DNA of 64,000 bases, taken from assembly GCF_014191505.1 (NCBI RefSeq), contig NZ_JACHWS010000001.1, positions 186,001 to 250,000 of the forward strand, written 5' to 3'. Position 1 is the first letter of the stretch; each line of letters opens with the position of its first letter. A program made the translations under genes and the position numbers. Source of the stretch: Hoyosella altamirensis (GTDB lineage Bacteria > Actinomycetota > Actinomycetes > Mycobacteriales > Mycobacteriaceae). The notes beneath the pieces are model-generated. The model saw nothing but the letters and a program-made list of their open reading frames with translations. It had not been told where the DNA came from and ran no database searches. Shown here one piece after another: positions 35,183 through 46,303 of the stretch.

Positions 35183-36253
35183 CTAGCTGACCTGCACATG
35201 CAGCGCCTTGCCTGTGGCATTGACGGTGGCAGTCACCCGCCTGGTTCCCACCGGCCTAACCCGCACTAGTTCGCGTGCGAGTGGAGCGCTCACCAGCTCC
35301 CGAATGGCCCGCCGCAACCCCCGTGCTCCGTAGACGGGGTCGAAGCCCCGGTCGGCAAGGGTGCTAACAGCTGCCGGGCTCGTGGTGAGCACGACGGACC
35401 GCCGTGCGAGCCGCTGCGATAAGAGGTCAAGTTCGAGCCTTGCCACCCTCATCGCTGTCTCCTGAGTGAACTCCCTAAGAATCACGGTCTCATCTATCCG
35501 GTTGAAGAACTCGGGATCAAAGAAGCGCTCGAGTTCCCGCCGCGCGACTGTGGCGCCGTCTCGTGCAAGTCCGAATCTAGAAGCGATTCGCCGTTTGGAC
35601 TGGGAAATCGAACGCGAACCAAGATTCGACGTCATGAAGATGTAGCTGTTGCGGAACGATATCGTGCGCTCGCCATTGGCGAGGTGCAATACACCACTGT
35701 CCAGAATTTGCAGCAGCGCCCGAAGGACTGTTCGATCTGCTTTCTCGATCTCGTCAAATAGGACTATTCCGGGAGTGTAGGGATCTCCTTCAATGGTTCC
35801 TTTATCGAATAAGGTGAAGGATTCTTTGCTGCCCGCATATCCGGGTGGTGCCCCCGAGAAAGACGCCGCATAGTGCTCTTGTGCGAGCGCGTTCATATCG
35901 ATACGGCAGAGATCATCTGGCCCGCTGCGCAGTTCGGCCGCGACACGTCGCACCAGTTCGGTTTTGCCGACGCCAGTGGGCCCAACAAGCAGGATGTTCG
36001 CGAGTGGTCGCACAGGATCACACAGTCCGCACTGCGCTAGCGTGACGGCCCTGACCACGGTTGCTATCGCGGCATCTTGCCCGATGATGCGCTCACCGAG
36101 TCTGGCGGTCAGCTCGTCTGGGCTGAAGCCACCATTTTTGATTCCTTGCGAGGGTTGGGATGCAGGGACATCAGCGCGGGTGCAGGATCCGCCAGCCGAG
36201 TCGGTCGGGTGGTTCTTGTTGTTCTCGTGGAACATATCGGTCAGAAACGGCAT
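35183..36253 (-). CDS. AmiB-like AAA+ ATPase (ClpA/B C-terminal module)
   Basis: 356 residues: a single AAA+ module like the second ring of Clp/Hsp100 proteins, without an N-domain. Walker A GPTGVGKTE, pore-loop-like GAPPGYAGS, Walker B VLFDEIEKA, sensor and Arg-finger region FDPEFFNRIDE, and the ClpB C-terminal sub-domain FDPVYGARGLRRAI. In Pseudomonas aeruginosa AmiB of the amidase operon is the same kind of protein. It follows amiE by 25 bp, so it probably helps AmiE or AmiS assembly (inference). Confidence 0.85.
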   Translation of the reverse strand: MPFLTDMFHENNKNHPTDSAGGSCTRADVPASQPSQGIKNGGFSPDELTARLGERIIGQDAAIATVVRAVTLAQCGLCDPVRPLANILLVGPTGVGKTELVRRVAAELRSGPDDLCRIDMNALAQEHYAASFSGAPPGYAGSKESFTLFDKGTIEGDPYTPGIVLFDEIEKADRTVLRALLQILDSGVLHLANGERTISFRNSYIFMTSNLGSRSISQSKRRIASRFGLARDGATVARRELERFFDPEFFNRIDETVILREFTQETAMRVARLELDLLSQRLARRSVVLTTSPAAVSTLADRGFDPVYGARGLRRAIRELVSAPLARELVRVRPVGTRRVTATVNATGKALHVQVS

Positions 36254-36278
36254 GGCGGATCCTTACTGCCCCTGGGTA

Positions 36279-37316
36279 TTAGGCTTCGCGCGTTTGTTCG
36301 ACGGGCAGATTTCCAACACGGCACTCGGCAACGCCGACTGTCTCGCGGGTGATTGCTTCTACCTTCTCCTGAGCTTTCTGCGCGTCAGTAACCCAGAGCT
36401 TGTAGAACTCAAAGGGGCAGTCGGCAACGCCTTTGTCGCCGTCGCCAGCAGCGTGCACACCGGAGTAGCCGCGGTGCAGCAGCTTGAACAGGTGGTTCTG
36501 GGATTGGTCGTGGGTTCGTGCGTCACGGATGGCGGAGAGCGAGAGTTGCGCGTACTGGATTCCGTATTCCTCCTCACCGGTCTCGCCGAGCGTGCGTCCG
36601 TCGAAACCGATGATCGAGGAGTGGCCGAAGTACGAGTACACGCCGTCGAATCCTGCGGCGTTGGCCACTGCGACGTAACAGTTGTTCGCCCAGGCCATCG
36701 CCTTGGCCATCAGTACCTGTTGGTCCTTCGATGGGTACATGTATCCCTGGCAGCGGACGATGAGTTCGGCACCCTTCATCGCGCAGTCCCGCCAAATCTC
36801 TGGGTAGTTGCCGTCGTCGCACACGATGAGTGAAATCTTCATGCCCTTTGGGCCCGCCGTGACGTAGGTGGTGTCGCCCGGGTACCACCCTTCGACGGGG
36901 CACCACGGGAGGATTTTCCGGTACTTCTGAACGATCTCGCCTTCGTCGTTGATGAGGACGAGAGTGTTGTAGGGGGGCTTGTGCGGGTGATCTTCGTGCT
37001 GCTCGCCGGTGATGGAGAAGACCCCCCACGTACGCGCCTGGCGGCACGCTTTGGCGAAGATCGCGGTTTCGTCACCTGGGATCGTCGCTGCGGTCTCGTA
37101 CATCTCGGACTCGTCGTACATGATGCCCTGCGTTGAGTACTCCGGGAAGATGACGAGATCCATGCCCGGAAGGCCGGATTTCATCCCGACGATCATGTCG
37201 GAGATCTTCTGTGCGTTCTCGAGTACCTCGGCTCTGGTATGCAGGCGCGGCATCTTGTAGTTGACGACCGCGACGCCGACTGTGTCTGGGCTAGATGAAA
37301 TATCGCCGTGACGCAT
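36279..37316 (-). CDS. amiE: Aliphatic amidase AmiE
   Basis: 345 residues, nearly identical in length to Pseudomonas AmiE. Nitrilase-fold triad Glu59 (FPEYSTQG), Lys134 (YRKILPW) and Cys166 (IVCDDGN) sits at the canonical positions. It hydrolyses short aliphatic amides such as acetamide to acid and ammonia. It belongs to an amiC-amiS-amiE-amiB cluster on the reverse strand; the operator-like repeats upstream of amiS probably control it. Confidence 0.96.
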   Translation of the reverse strand: MRHGDISSSPDTVGVAVVNYKMPRLHTRAEVLENAQKISDMIVGMKSGLPGMDLVIFPEYSTQGIMYDESEMYETAATIPGDETAIFAKACRQARTWGVFSITGEQHEDHPHKPPYNTLVLINDEGEIVQKYRKILPWCPVEGWYPGDTTYVTAGPKGMKISLIVCDDGNYPEIWRDCAMKGAELIVRCQGYMYPSKDQQVLMAKAMAWANNCYVAVANAAGFDGVYSYFGHSSIIGFDGRTLGETGEEEYGIQYAQLSLSAIRDARTHDQSQNHLFKLLHRGYSGVHAAGDGDKGVADCPFEFYKLWVTDAQKAQEKVEAITRETVGVAECRVGNLPVEQTREA

Positions 37317-37351
37317 GAGGGATCCCTCCTTGTTGTGGTGTAACTGAGTGG

Positions 37352-37984
37352 TTATGCGTGGATGGCTCGGGATGAGGCGCCCACGTGACTGGTGGCTGTT
37401 TCGTGGTGGGCTATTGCCGCGGCGAGCGCGATAAGGGTGAGGAACGCCGCAGCGGTGCCCCAGGCAGCGGCTGCCGTAGGTGTGTAATTGCCGGTGAGCC
37501 CCAGGAATGCGGGAATCGTGCAGGTCGGCTGACTCAGCAGCACGACCGCCCAGCCGGTGAACCGGGTGAATTCAGTCCGGCGCAGTCCGAGAACCAGGAA
37601 GAAGAGGGACCACAGGAGTGCCCACGCGAGCCAGATGACGCCGAAGACAGGATCGGCGCTCAGTGTGAACGAGAGGGCCGAGTAGATCACTGCGGCGGCG
37701 GCCACGAAAAGGGAAAACCAGCCGAGCCCCTGGGCATCGAGACCCGCAAGAGTGTTTATTCCCACGTAGAGGTAGGTGAAACCAAAGAGGTACAGGCCAG
37801 AGGCGGCCAGAATCGCGGTGGTGTCACCTGCGGCCTGGATGAGCAGGACGGTGGGCAGGACGCACTGGAGAGCGCCGACAAACAAGTTGAGCACTGCCGC
37901 TGAGCGCTGGGGGACCGCTCCCAGCAGCATCAAGCCGTTGACGAACAGGACAGCTCCCACGTATAGCAAGCCCACGTTGCCCAT
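37352..37984 (-). CDS. amiS: AmiS/UreI-family amide/urea channel
   Basis: 210 residues from the ATG at 37984 (GGAGG 5 bases upstream); an in-frame ATG at 37996 overlaps the Shine-Dalgarno. Six transmembrane helices and the family features [19 protein letters not shown] and [23 protein letters not shown]. UreI/AmiS proteins pass urea or short amides through the membrane. Immediately upstream of amiE. Confidence 0.93.
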   Translation of the reverse strand: MGNVGLLYVGAVLFVNGLMLLGAVPQRSAAVLNLFVGALQCVLPTVLLIQAAGDTTAILAASGLYLFGFTYLYVGINTLAGLDAQGLGWFSLFVAAAAVIYSALSFTLSADPVFGVIWLAWALLWSLFFLVLGLRRTEFTRFTGWAVVLLSQPTCTIPAFLGLTGNYTPTAAAAWGTAAAFLTLIALAAAIAHHETATSHVGASSRAIHA

Positions 37985-38000
37985 CGGATCCTCCATATAA

Positions 38001-38027
38001 TTTCAAATGAAAAGATTTCAAATGAAT
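38001..38027 (-). promoter_or_regulatory. Tandem operator-like repeats upstream of amiS
   Basis: TTTCAAATGAAA (38001-38012) and TTTCAAATGAAT (38016-38027) are direct repeats 15 bp apart. They differ by one and two bases from the perfect palindrome TTTCAATTGAAA at 39200-39211 between the receptor gene and the MarR gene. Most simply, all three are sites of the adjacent MarR protein. Confidence 0.65.
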
Positions 38028-38086
38028 CTAAGTGGTGGCCGTCACATAGTCAAGGTCTGAGCGAAGACTGGCTAAAACGATCTGGG

Positions 38087-39173
38087 CTAGAGCGTCGTGA
38101 TGACGTCGAAGTCGACACCATCCGCCACAGCGAGATGGACTCGCTGGCTTCCTTGCGAGCCGCGAAACTCGATGGGGCCGCGAGGCCCGTCGTAACCAGC
38201 ACCGTCAACAACGGCATCGAGCCGGTTGATCTCAAGCGACCCAGCACGTTCCACCAGCGTGGCGAGGGTCTGGATGCCCTCGTAACACGATTCGGCCGCA
38301 TTGTTGAGCGCTGGAGCATGGGCGCCGTGCAGAGATGTGTATCGGCTGACCAGGTCAAGAGAATTGGCGCCAATCATCGACCGGAAATACGCGGCGGCGA
38401 CGAAGAGGCCGATGGTTGCGTCTGCCCCGCTGGCCATCAGCATGTTCTCTTCCATCAGCGGACTGAAACGCACGATCGAATCGTGCAGACCGGCTCGCGC
38501 GAAGGCTCGATTGAACTCGACGGCATCCTGCCCCACAAGCAACATCAGCACACCCTCGGGCTGCAAGGCGGCCACGCGTTGCGATCAAGTCGCGCATGTC
38601 ACTGCGTCCGAGGTGAACGAACGTTTCATCAAGAATGGTCAGGCCGAGATCGTGGGCGTAGTGATGGACTGCCGAGGCTGACAAATGGGGCCAGACATAA
38701 TCATCGCCGACGATCATCCATCTGCGCGTGCCCAGGTTGTCCCGCAGCCACTGAAGCGCGGGGCTGATCTGTTCGCCCGGTGTCTCGCCGCAACAGTAGA
38801 TTCCACTTCGATGCTCCCCGCCCTCGTAGAGGGAGGTGTACGCATAGGGGATGCGCCCTGCCAGTACCGGCGCGAGCGTATGGCGGACCGACGAGATATG
38901 CCATCCACTCACCGCATCGATGACCCCGTCGTCAGCAAGTCCCCGGACGTGTTCCGCCACATTGGCCGGTCGCCCACCGCCGTCGATGATCTCGAGTTCG
39001 ACCTCGCGGCCGAGCAGGCCGCCCCGAGCGTTGAGCTCATGCGCGGCGAGGGCCGACAGCGCTTCGCACGACGGGCCAAACAGCCCGGCGGGGCCCTGAA
39101 GTGGCACAACCATGCCGATGCGCAGCGCGGCGCTTCTCCGGGGCCGGAGGAGTCTTCCCGGAGGCACTGTCAT
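38087..39173 (-). pseudogene. AmiC-like amide receptor (periplasmic-binding-protein fold), frameshifted
   Basis: The N-terminal frame (39173 to about 38577; RIGMVVPLQGPAGLFGPSCEALSALAAHELNARGGLLGREVELEIIDGGG, DDYVWPH, ETFVHLGRSDMRDLIAT) and the C-terminal frame (from about 38575; AALQPEGVLMLLVGQDAVEFNRAF, YFRSMIGANSLDLVSRY, RGPIEFRGSQGSQRVHLAV) join to one AmiC-like protein only if one extra base near 38576 is ignored. AmiC senses amides to control amidase expression. No signal peptide, as for AmiC. An upstream ATG at 39200 overlaps the palindrome. A sequencing error is possible. Confidence 0.75.
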
Positions 39174-39199
39174 TTCTTCCCCGCTGCGGGCTACACTCA

Positions 39200-39211
39200 T
39201 TTCAATTGAAA
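39200..39211. promoter_or_regulatory. Operator palindrome between AmiC-like and MarR genes
   Basis: TTTCAATTGAAA is a perfect 12-bp palindrome in the divergent promoter region. Its near copies lie upstream of amiS (38001-38027). Confidence 0.6.
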
Positions 39212-39314
39212 GTATTAGCGTTGGTCACATCGAGCGCAAGTAGGTGAAGCCGTCATTTCTGGGAAGACGCTGAGCGGACAAGCCAGGCAAGGGCGAGCGC
39301 CCTCGCTGGCATAC

Positions 39315-39719
39315 GTGCTCCACCGACTGGCGAAGGTACGCGCGAAAGCGGCGGAAGCGCTTATGCAATCGGAATCGCTCAGCTTCGATCAATGGCTCGT
39401 CATCGAGGCGCTGGCGCTGGCCGAAGGCAGGTCCGCAGAAGGGCGGACGATGGCCCAGGTTCAGCACGCGACGCAGGTGTCGGGTCCGACACTCACGCGC
39501 GTGGTAGACAAGCTCGTCATGCGCGCTTTTCTGTATCGCGAAGTAGATCCCGCGGACCGCCGGAAAGTGCGCGTACATCTGAGCGACAGGGGAGCGGACC
39601 TCTATGCGCGCCTCGCGGACCTACTGGCGGCGGACGAGAGTGAATGGCTGGGCTCGGAAGCGCTCGACCGAGAGTCTCGACAGAACATTGCCCGCATAAC
39701 CGATACGGTAGAGGCGTGA
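39315..39719 (+). CDS. MarR-family regulator, probable amidase regulator
   Basis: 134 residues from GTG 39315. The winged helix is clear ([70 protein letters not shown]). The N-terminus is short; residues like SLAY just upstream look native, so a non-standard start or small error is possible. Divergent from the AmiC-like gene across a palindrome. The stop overlaps the thyA start (GTGA), so regulator and thyA may share a transcript. Confidence 0.8.
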   Translation: MLHRLAKVRAKAAEALMQSESLSFDQWLVIEALALAEGRSAEGRTMAQVQHATQVSGPTLTRVVDKLVMRAFLYREVDPADRRKVRVHLSDRGADLYARLADLLAADESEWLGSEALDRESRQNIARITDTVEA

Positions 39720-40534
39720 CTGGTCCCTTCGCTGCCATCCCCACCCCTTACGAGGACCTGCTGCGTGACGTGCTCGAAAGCGGCGAACCCAAGCCCGATC
39801 GCACCGGCACCGGCACACGCAGTGTCTTCGGCCGTCAGCTTCGATATGACCTAACTCAGGGCTTCCCGCTGATCACGACCAAGCGTGTGCACCTCAAATC
39901 GGTTGTCTACGAACTCTTATGGTTCTTGCGCGGCGAATCGAACGTGCGCTGGCTCCAGGAGCATGGCGTCACCATCTGGGATGAGTGGGCACGGGAGGAT
40001 GGTGAGCTGGGCCCGGTTTATGGCGTCCAGTGGCGTTCCTGGCCGACCCCAGATGGTCGCCACATCGATCAGATCTCTCAGGTTGTCGAGTCGATCCGCA
40101 ACGCTCCGCATTCACGGCGGCACCTCGTCTCGGCATGGAATGTCGGCGAGATCGAGAACATGGCGTTGCCGCCCTGTCACGCGTTCTTTCAGTTTTACGT
40201 CGCCGGCGGGAAGCTCTCATGCCAGCTCTATCAGCGCAGCGCGGACCTATTTCTTGGCGTGCCGTTCAATATCGCTAGTTACGCGTTGCTCACCGAGATG
40301 GTGGCTCAGCAGACCGGGTATCAGCCCGGGGAATTCATCTGGACGGGCGGGGACTGCCATATCTACGACAACCACGTCGAGCAGGTGACGAGGCAACTTG
40401 AGCGCGACCCGTATCCATACCCGGCGCTGAAGTTTGCCCGGAAGCCAGCGACGCTGTTCGATTACAACTATGACGACTTCATCGTCGAGAACTATCGGCA
40501 CCACCCGCCGATCAAGGCGCCGGTGGCAGTCTAG
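39716..40534 (+). CDS. thyA: Thymidylate synthase
   Basis: 272 residues from the GTG at 39716. Folate-dependent Thy[33 protein letters not shown], catalytic Cys in [13 protein letters not shown], and [20 protein letters not shown]. Makes dTMP from dUMP with methylene-tetrahydrofolate. Operon with dfrA 9 bp downstream, which recycles the dihydrofolate. Confidence 0.98.
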   Translation: MTGPFAAIPTPYEDLLRDVLESGEPKPDRTGTGTRSVFGRQLRYDLTQGFPLITTKRVHLKSVVYELLWFLRGESNVRWLQEHGVTIWDEWAREDGELGPVYGVQWRSWPTPDGRHIDQISQVVESIRNAPHSRRHLVSAWNVGEIENMALPPCHAFFQFYVAGGKLSCQLYQRSADLFLGVPFNIASYALLTEMVAQQTGYQPGEFIWTGGDCHIYDNHVEQVTRQLERDPYPYPALKFARKPATLFDYNYDDFIVENYRHHPPIKAPVAV

Positions 40535-41032
<498 letters not shown>

Positions 41033-41062
41033 GGGGCCCGTGCTGTGACGGACCCCTCGCTG

Positions 41063-42079
41063 CTAGGGGTTCTGCGGGTCGACGTCGAACATCTCTGCGA
41101 GGTTATCGAGGATTGCGTGCGCACCCTGAATGCTCACGGGCGTCATCCAGATATCGTCACGCACATCGACCTTCCGGCCGTTGAGAGTTTCCCAGAGCGG
41201 GTTGTTGATGAACTGTGCAGCCGCTTCGCGCACTTCGTCGGCTTCTGAATCGGTCCCAGGATTCCAGGTCGAGACGATGATCACGTCAGCTTCGGCGAGG
41301 TGCAGGTTCTCGGGGCTGATTGAGTTCATGATGTTTGTGGGATCGTCAGGGTCTTCGAGCTGTGAGGCAGGGCGCGCAAGCCCAGCATCCTCGAGCACGA
41401 TGCCGCTGAACGAGGTGCTCCGGTAGAGGCGCGCGGTGGGCTCACCGGCGAAGCGGACGATCGAAACCACGGGAGCGCCATGTTTCTCGTTGATCGCTTC
41501 GCCGATCCTGCGTGCTCGCTCTTCGTATTCACGGATTTTCTCGTCCGCGACGTCCTCCTTGCCGAGCGCTTCGGCAAGAAGCCGGATATTTTCCTTCCAC
41601 GTAGGCCCCGTTGTCTGTGAGAACACGGTAGGAGCGATTGCGGAAAACTGGTCGTAAAGGTCCTCGTGACGGACGGCCGCGGAGACGATGAGGTCAGGGT
41701 CGAGCGCGGCCAGTTTCTCGACGCTCGGGGAGCTGAGATCGCCGATTGATTCGGCGGTAGTCCCGAATTTCTCTCGGTCGTCGCCAAGGTAATCGGGCAG
41801 CCCGGGCTGTCGGTAGTCGGTGTACGCGACGAGTTCAGATTCGAGCAGCAGCACAGCGTCGGCGTAGCTGGAGTCGAGGCCGGCAATGCGAAGAGGTTCC
41901 GCGGATATTTCCGTTTCGCCCATGTAGTGCTCAACCGTGCGGGGGAACGGCCCGTCAGACGACTGGCCTGTGGGCGCGGATTCAGGCGAGGTGCCGCATC
42001 CGGCGAGTAGCGCTGTCGCCGCGAGCGCGCCGATGGCAGCGCGGCAGGAGCGGCTGCGTGAAAGCAGGTGAGAGGTCAC
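41063..42079 (-). CDS. fecB: Iron-siderophore ABC transporter substrate-binding lipoprotein (FecB-like)
   Basis: 338 residues from GTG 42079. Signal peptide with lipobox LAGC, then a two-lobe FecB/FepB-type siderophore-binding protein (RIAGLDSSYADAVLLLESELVAYTDY, SPSVEKLAALDPDLIVS, TWKENIRLLAEALGKEDVADEKI). Neighbouring ctaD and serB2 match the fecB-ctaD-serB2 order of M. tuberculosis Rv3044-Rv3042c, supporting the gene name. IdeR-like boxes lie upstream, consistent with iron repression. No permease or ATPase is adjacent. Confidence 0.9.
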   Translation of the reverse strand: MTSHLLSRSRSCRAAIGALAATALLAGCGTSPESAPTGQSSDGPFPRTVEHYMGETEISAEPLRIAGLDSSYADAVLLLESELVAYTDYRQPGLPDYLGDDREKFGTTAESIGDLSSPSVEKLAALDPDLIVSAAVRHEDLYDQFSAIAPTVFSQTTGPTWKENIRLLAEALGKEDVADEKIREYEERARRIGEAINEKHGAPVVSIVRFAGEPTARLYRSTSFSGIVLEDAGLARPASQLEDPDDPTNIMNSISPENLHLAEADVIIVSTWNPGTDSEADEVREAAAQFINNPLWETLNGRKVDVRDDIWMTPVSIQGAHAILDNLAEMFDVDPQNP

Positions 42080-42455
42080 GTGGATCCCGATCTCGAATGG
42101 ATGATTAGGTGTGGCAAACCTATCTACCAGATCGTGGAACACTTTGGGAAGCCTCACCTTGGTTTCGAAGTTGCGATCCTTCCACGGCACGCCGGATCGT
42201 GACCGAGCATGAGTGAGGACGCCAGCGACTGGATCGCGGCGAGATCCGTCCTCGTGGGCGATGTCCGATCGCGAGGCAAAACCGCAGGTCATGGTAAACG
42301 AACCGCGTGGCTTTCGGCACTGTTTATCGCTCAGTTACGACAAACCGTAGGACCGGTGCACACGCACTCACGGCGAGGGTTTAGGATTTGCCTCAGCGAC
42401 AGCAAACAGTCTGCGCTCACTCGTTGTGGGCGCAGGCGCGCAGTCAGGAGGATCA
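42080..42455. other. Divergent fecB/ctaD promoter region
   Basis: 376 bp without a supported gene. The fecB side carries two IdeR-like boxes (42105-42123 and 42144-42162). The ctaD promoter should lie in 42330-42440 but I cannot pick clear -35/-10 elements. Confidence 0.5.
42105..42162 (-). promoter_or_regulatory. IdeR/DtxR-like iron boxes upstream of fecB
   Basis: TTAGGTGTGGCAAACCTAT (42105-42123) matches the 19-bp IdeR consensus TTAGGTTAGGCTAACCTAA at 15 positions. A second, weaker box (reverse strand AAGGTGAGGCTTCCC) spans 42144-42162, centres 39 bp apart. Confidence 0.6.
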
Positions 42456-44225
42456 GTGACCGCCGTAGCGCCCAAGCCGGATCTGGATCGGCCGTACCCG
42501 CCCAGGCATAAGCCGAAGGGTTCCCTGATCTATGACATGATGACGACAACCGATCACAAGCTGATCGGGATGATGTACCTGACTACATCATTCTTCTTCT
42601 TCTTGGTCGGCGGCGTCATGGCGCTGCTTATGCGTGCCGAGCTTGCTGTGCCGGGGCTGCAGTTCCTTTCGAACGAGCAGTTCAACCAGCTTTTCACCAT
42701 GCACGGCACCGTTATGCTGCTGCTCTACGCAACGCCGATTGTGTTCGGCTTCGCGAACGTGATCCTCCCGCTGCAGATCGGCTCGCCGGACGTCGCGTTC
42801 CCGCGTTTGAACGCATTCAGCTACTGGCTGTACCTCCTCGGCGCGCTGATCGCCGTGAGCGGTTTCGTCACGCCTGGCGGCGCGGCTGACTTCGGCTGGA
42901 CTGCGTACACCCCGCTGTCGACTGCGATCCACTCACCTGGCCCAGGCGGTGACCTGTGGATCATGGGTCTGGCTGTCGGTGGTCTGGGCACCATCCTTGG
43001 CGCGGTCAACATGATCACGACGGTCGTGTGCCTCCGCTGCCCGGGTATGACGATGTTCCGGATGCCGATCTTCACGTGGAACATCCTGGTCACCAGCGTG
43101 CTGGTCCTTCTCGCGTTCCCGCTGCTTACGGCTGCACTGCTCGGGCTCTTCGCTGATCGCCAGCTAGGAGCGAATATCTACGATCCGGCGAACGGTGGAG
43201 TGCTGCTCTGGCAACACTTGTTCTGGTTCTTCGGTCACCCGGAGGTCTATATCATCGCGCTGCCGTTCTTCGGCATCGTGTCTGAGATCTTCCCGGTGTT
43301 CTCCCGCAAACCGATCTTCGGCTACACCGGTCTGGTCTACGCAACCCTCGCGATTGCGGCGCTGTCCATCGCTGTCTGGGCGCACCACATGTACGCAACG
43401 GGTGCGGTACTGCTGCCGTTCTTCAGCTTCATGACATTCCTCATCGCGGTGCCTACCGGTGTGAAGTTCTTCAACTGGATCGGCACGATGTGGAAGGGTC
43501 ATCTGACGTTCGAGACGCCGATGATCTTCAGTCTCGGCTTCCTCGTGACGTTCCTCTTCGGTGGTCTCTCCGGCGTTCTCCTCGCGAGCCCGCCGCTCGA
43601 CTTCCACGTCACGGACTCGTACTTCGTCGTCGCGCACTTCCACTACGTGCTCTTCGGCACCATCGTGTTCGCGACCTTCGCCGGAATCTACTTCTGGTTC
43701 CCGAAGATGACGGGCCGCATGCTCGACGAGCGCCTCGGCAAGTGGCACTTCTGGACAACCTTCATTGGCTTCCACACCACCTTCCTCGTCCAGCACTGGG
43801 TTGGTAACGAAGGCATGCCGCGGCGCTACGCGGACTACCTACCGGGCGATGGCTTCACCACCCTGAACACAATCTCTACGATTGGTGCCTTCATCCTCGG
43901 AGCCTCGACGATCCCGTTCATCTGGAACGTCTTCAGGAGCATTCGCTTCGGCGAGGTTGTGTCGGTGGATGACCCGTGGGGCTACGGCAACTCCCTGGAA
44001 TGGGCGACCAGCTGCCCGCCGCCGCGGCACAACTTCTACGAGCTTCCCCGCATCCGGTCCGAGCGTCCCGCGTTCGAACTGCACTACCCGCACATGATCG
44101 AGCGGATGCGTGACGAAGCCCATGTAGGACCCGGCCACGGCCACAAGTCCAATGAACTTGTCGAAGCTGACCGCCACGCTCCGCCGCCATACCGACCGGT
44201 GGCGACGCCTGAGGACGAGAAGTAG
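42456..44225 (+). CDS. ctaD: Cytochrome c oxidase (aa3) subunit I
   Basis: 589 residues from GTG 42456 (AGGAGGA just upstream); an upstream in-frame ATG at 42426 lacks support. Twelve transmembrane helices; haem and CuB ligands in [26 protein letters not shown] and [12 protein letters not shown]; the Glu-bearing HPEVYI loop is present. It is the catalytic subunit of the terminal oxidase for aerobic respiration. The actinobacterial C-terminal extension [17 protein letters not shown] is present. A terminator follows. Confidence 0.98.
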   Translation: MTAVAPKPDLDRPYPPRHKPKGSLIYDMMTTTDHKLIGMMYLTTSFFFFLVGGVMALLMRAELAVPGLQFLSNEQFNQLFTMHGTVMLLLYATPIVFGFANVILPLQIGSPDVAFPRLNAFSYWLYLLGALIAVSGFVTPGGAADFGWTAYTPLSTAIHSPGPGGDLWIMGLAVGGLGTILGAVNMITTVVCLRCPGMTMFRMPIFTWNILVTSVLVLLAFPLLTAALLGLFADRQLGANIYDPANGGVLLWQHLFWFFGHPEVYIIALPFFGIVSEIFPVFSRKPIFGYTGLVYATLAIAALSIAVWAHHMYATGAVLLPFFSFMTFLIAVPTGVKFFNWIGTMWKGHLTFETPMIFSLGFLVTFLFGGLSGVLLASPPLDFHVTDSYFVVAHFHYVLFGTIVFATFAGIYFWFPKMTGRMLDERLGKWHFWTTFIGFHTTFLVQHWVGNEGMPRRYADYLPGDGFTTLNTISTIGAFILGASTIPFIWNVFRSIRFGEVVSVDDPWGYGNSLEWATSCPPPRHNFYELPRIRSERPAFELHYPHMIERMRDEAHVGPGHGHKSNELVEADRHAPPPYRPVATPEDEK

Positions 44226-44241
44226 CCTCAACCCGACCGCA

Positions 44242-44273
44242 ACGGCCCTGCCTGCACCCGCTGGCAGGGCCGT
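44242..44273 (+). terminator. Rho-independent terminator after ctaD
   Basis: ACGGCCCTGCC (44242-44252) pairs perfectly with GGCAGGGCCGT (44263-44273) around a 10-nt loop, followed by a short T-run. Ends the ctaD transcript before serB. Confidence 0.8.
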
Positions 44274-44292
44274 TTCAGTGAGCAGCGGATAA

Positions 44293-46301
<2,009 letters not shown>

Positions 46302-46303
46302 CG

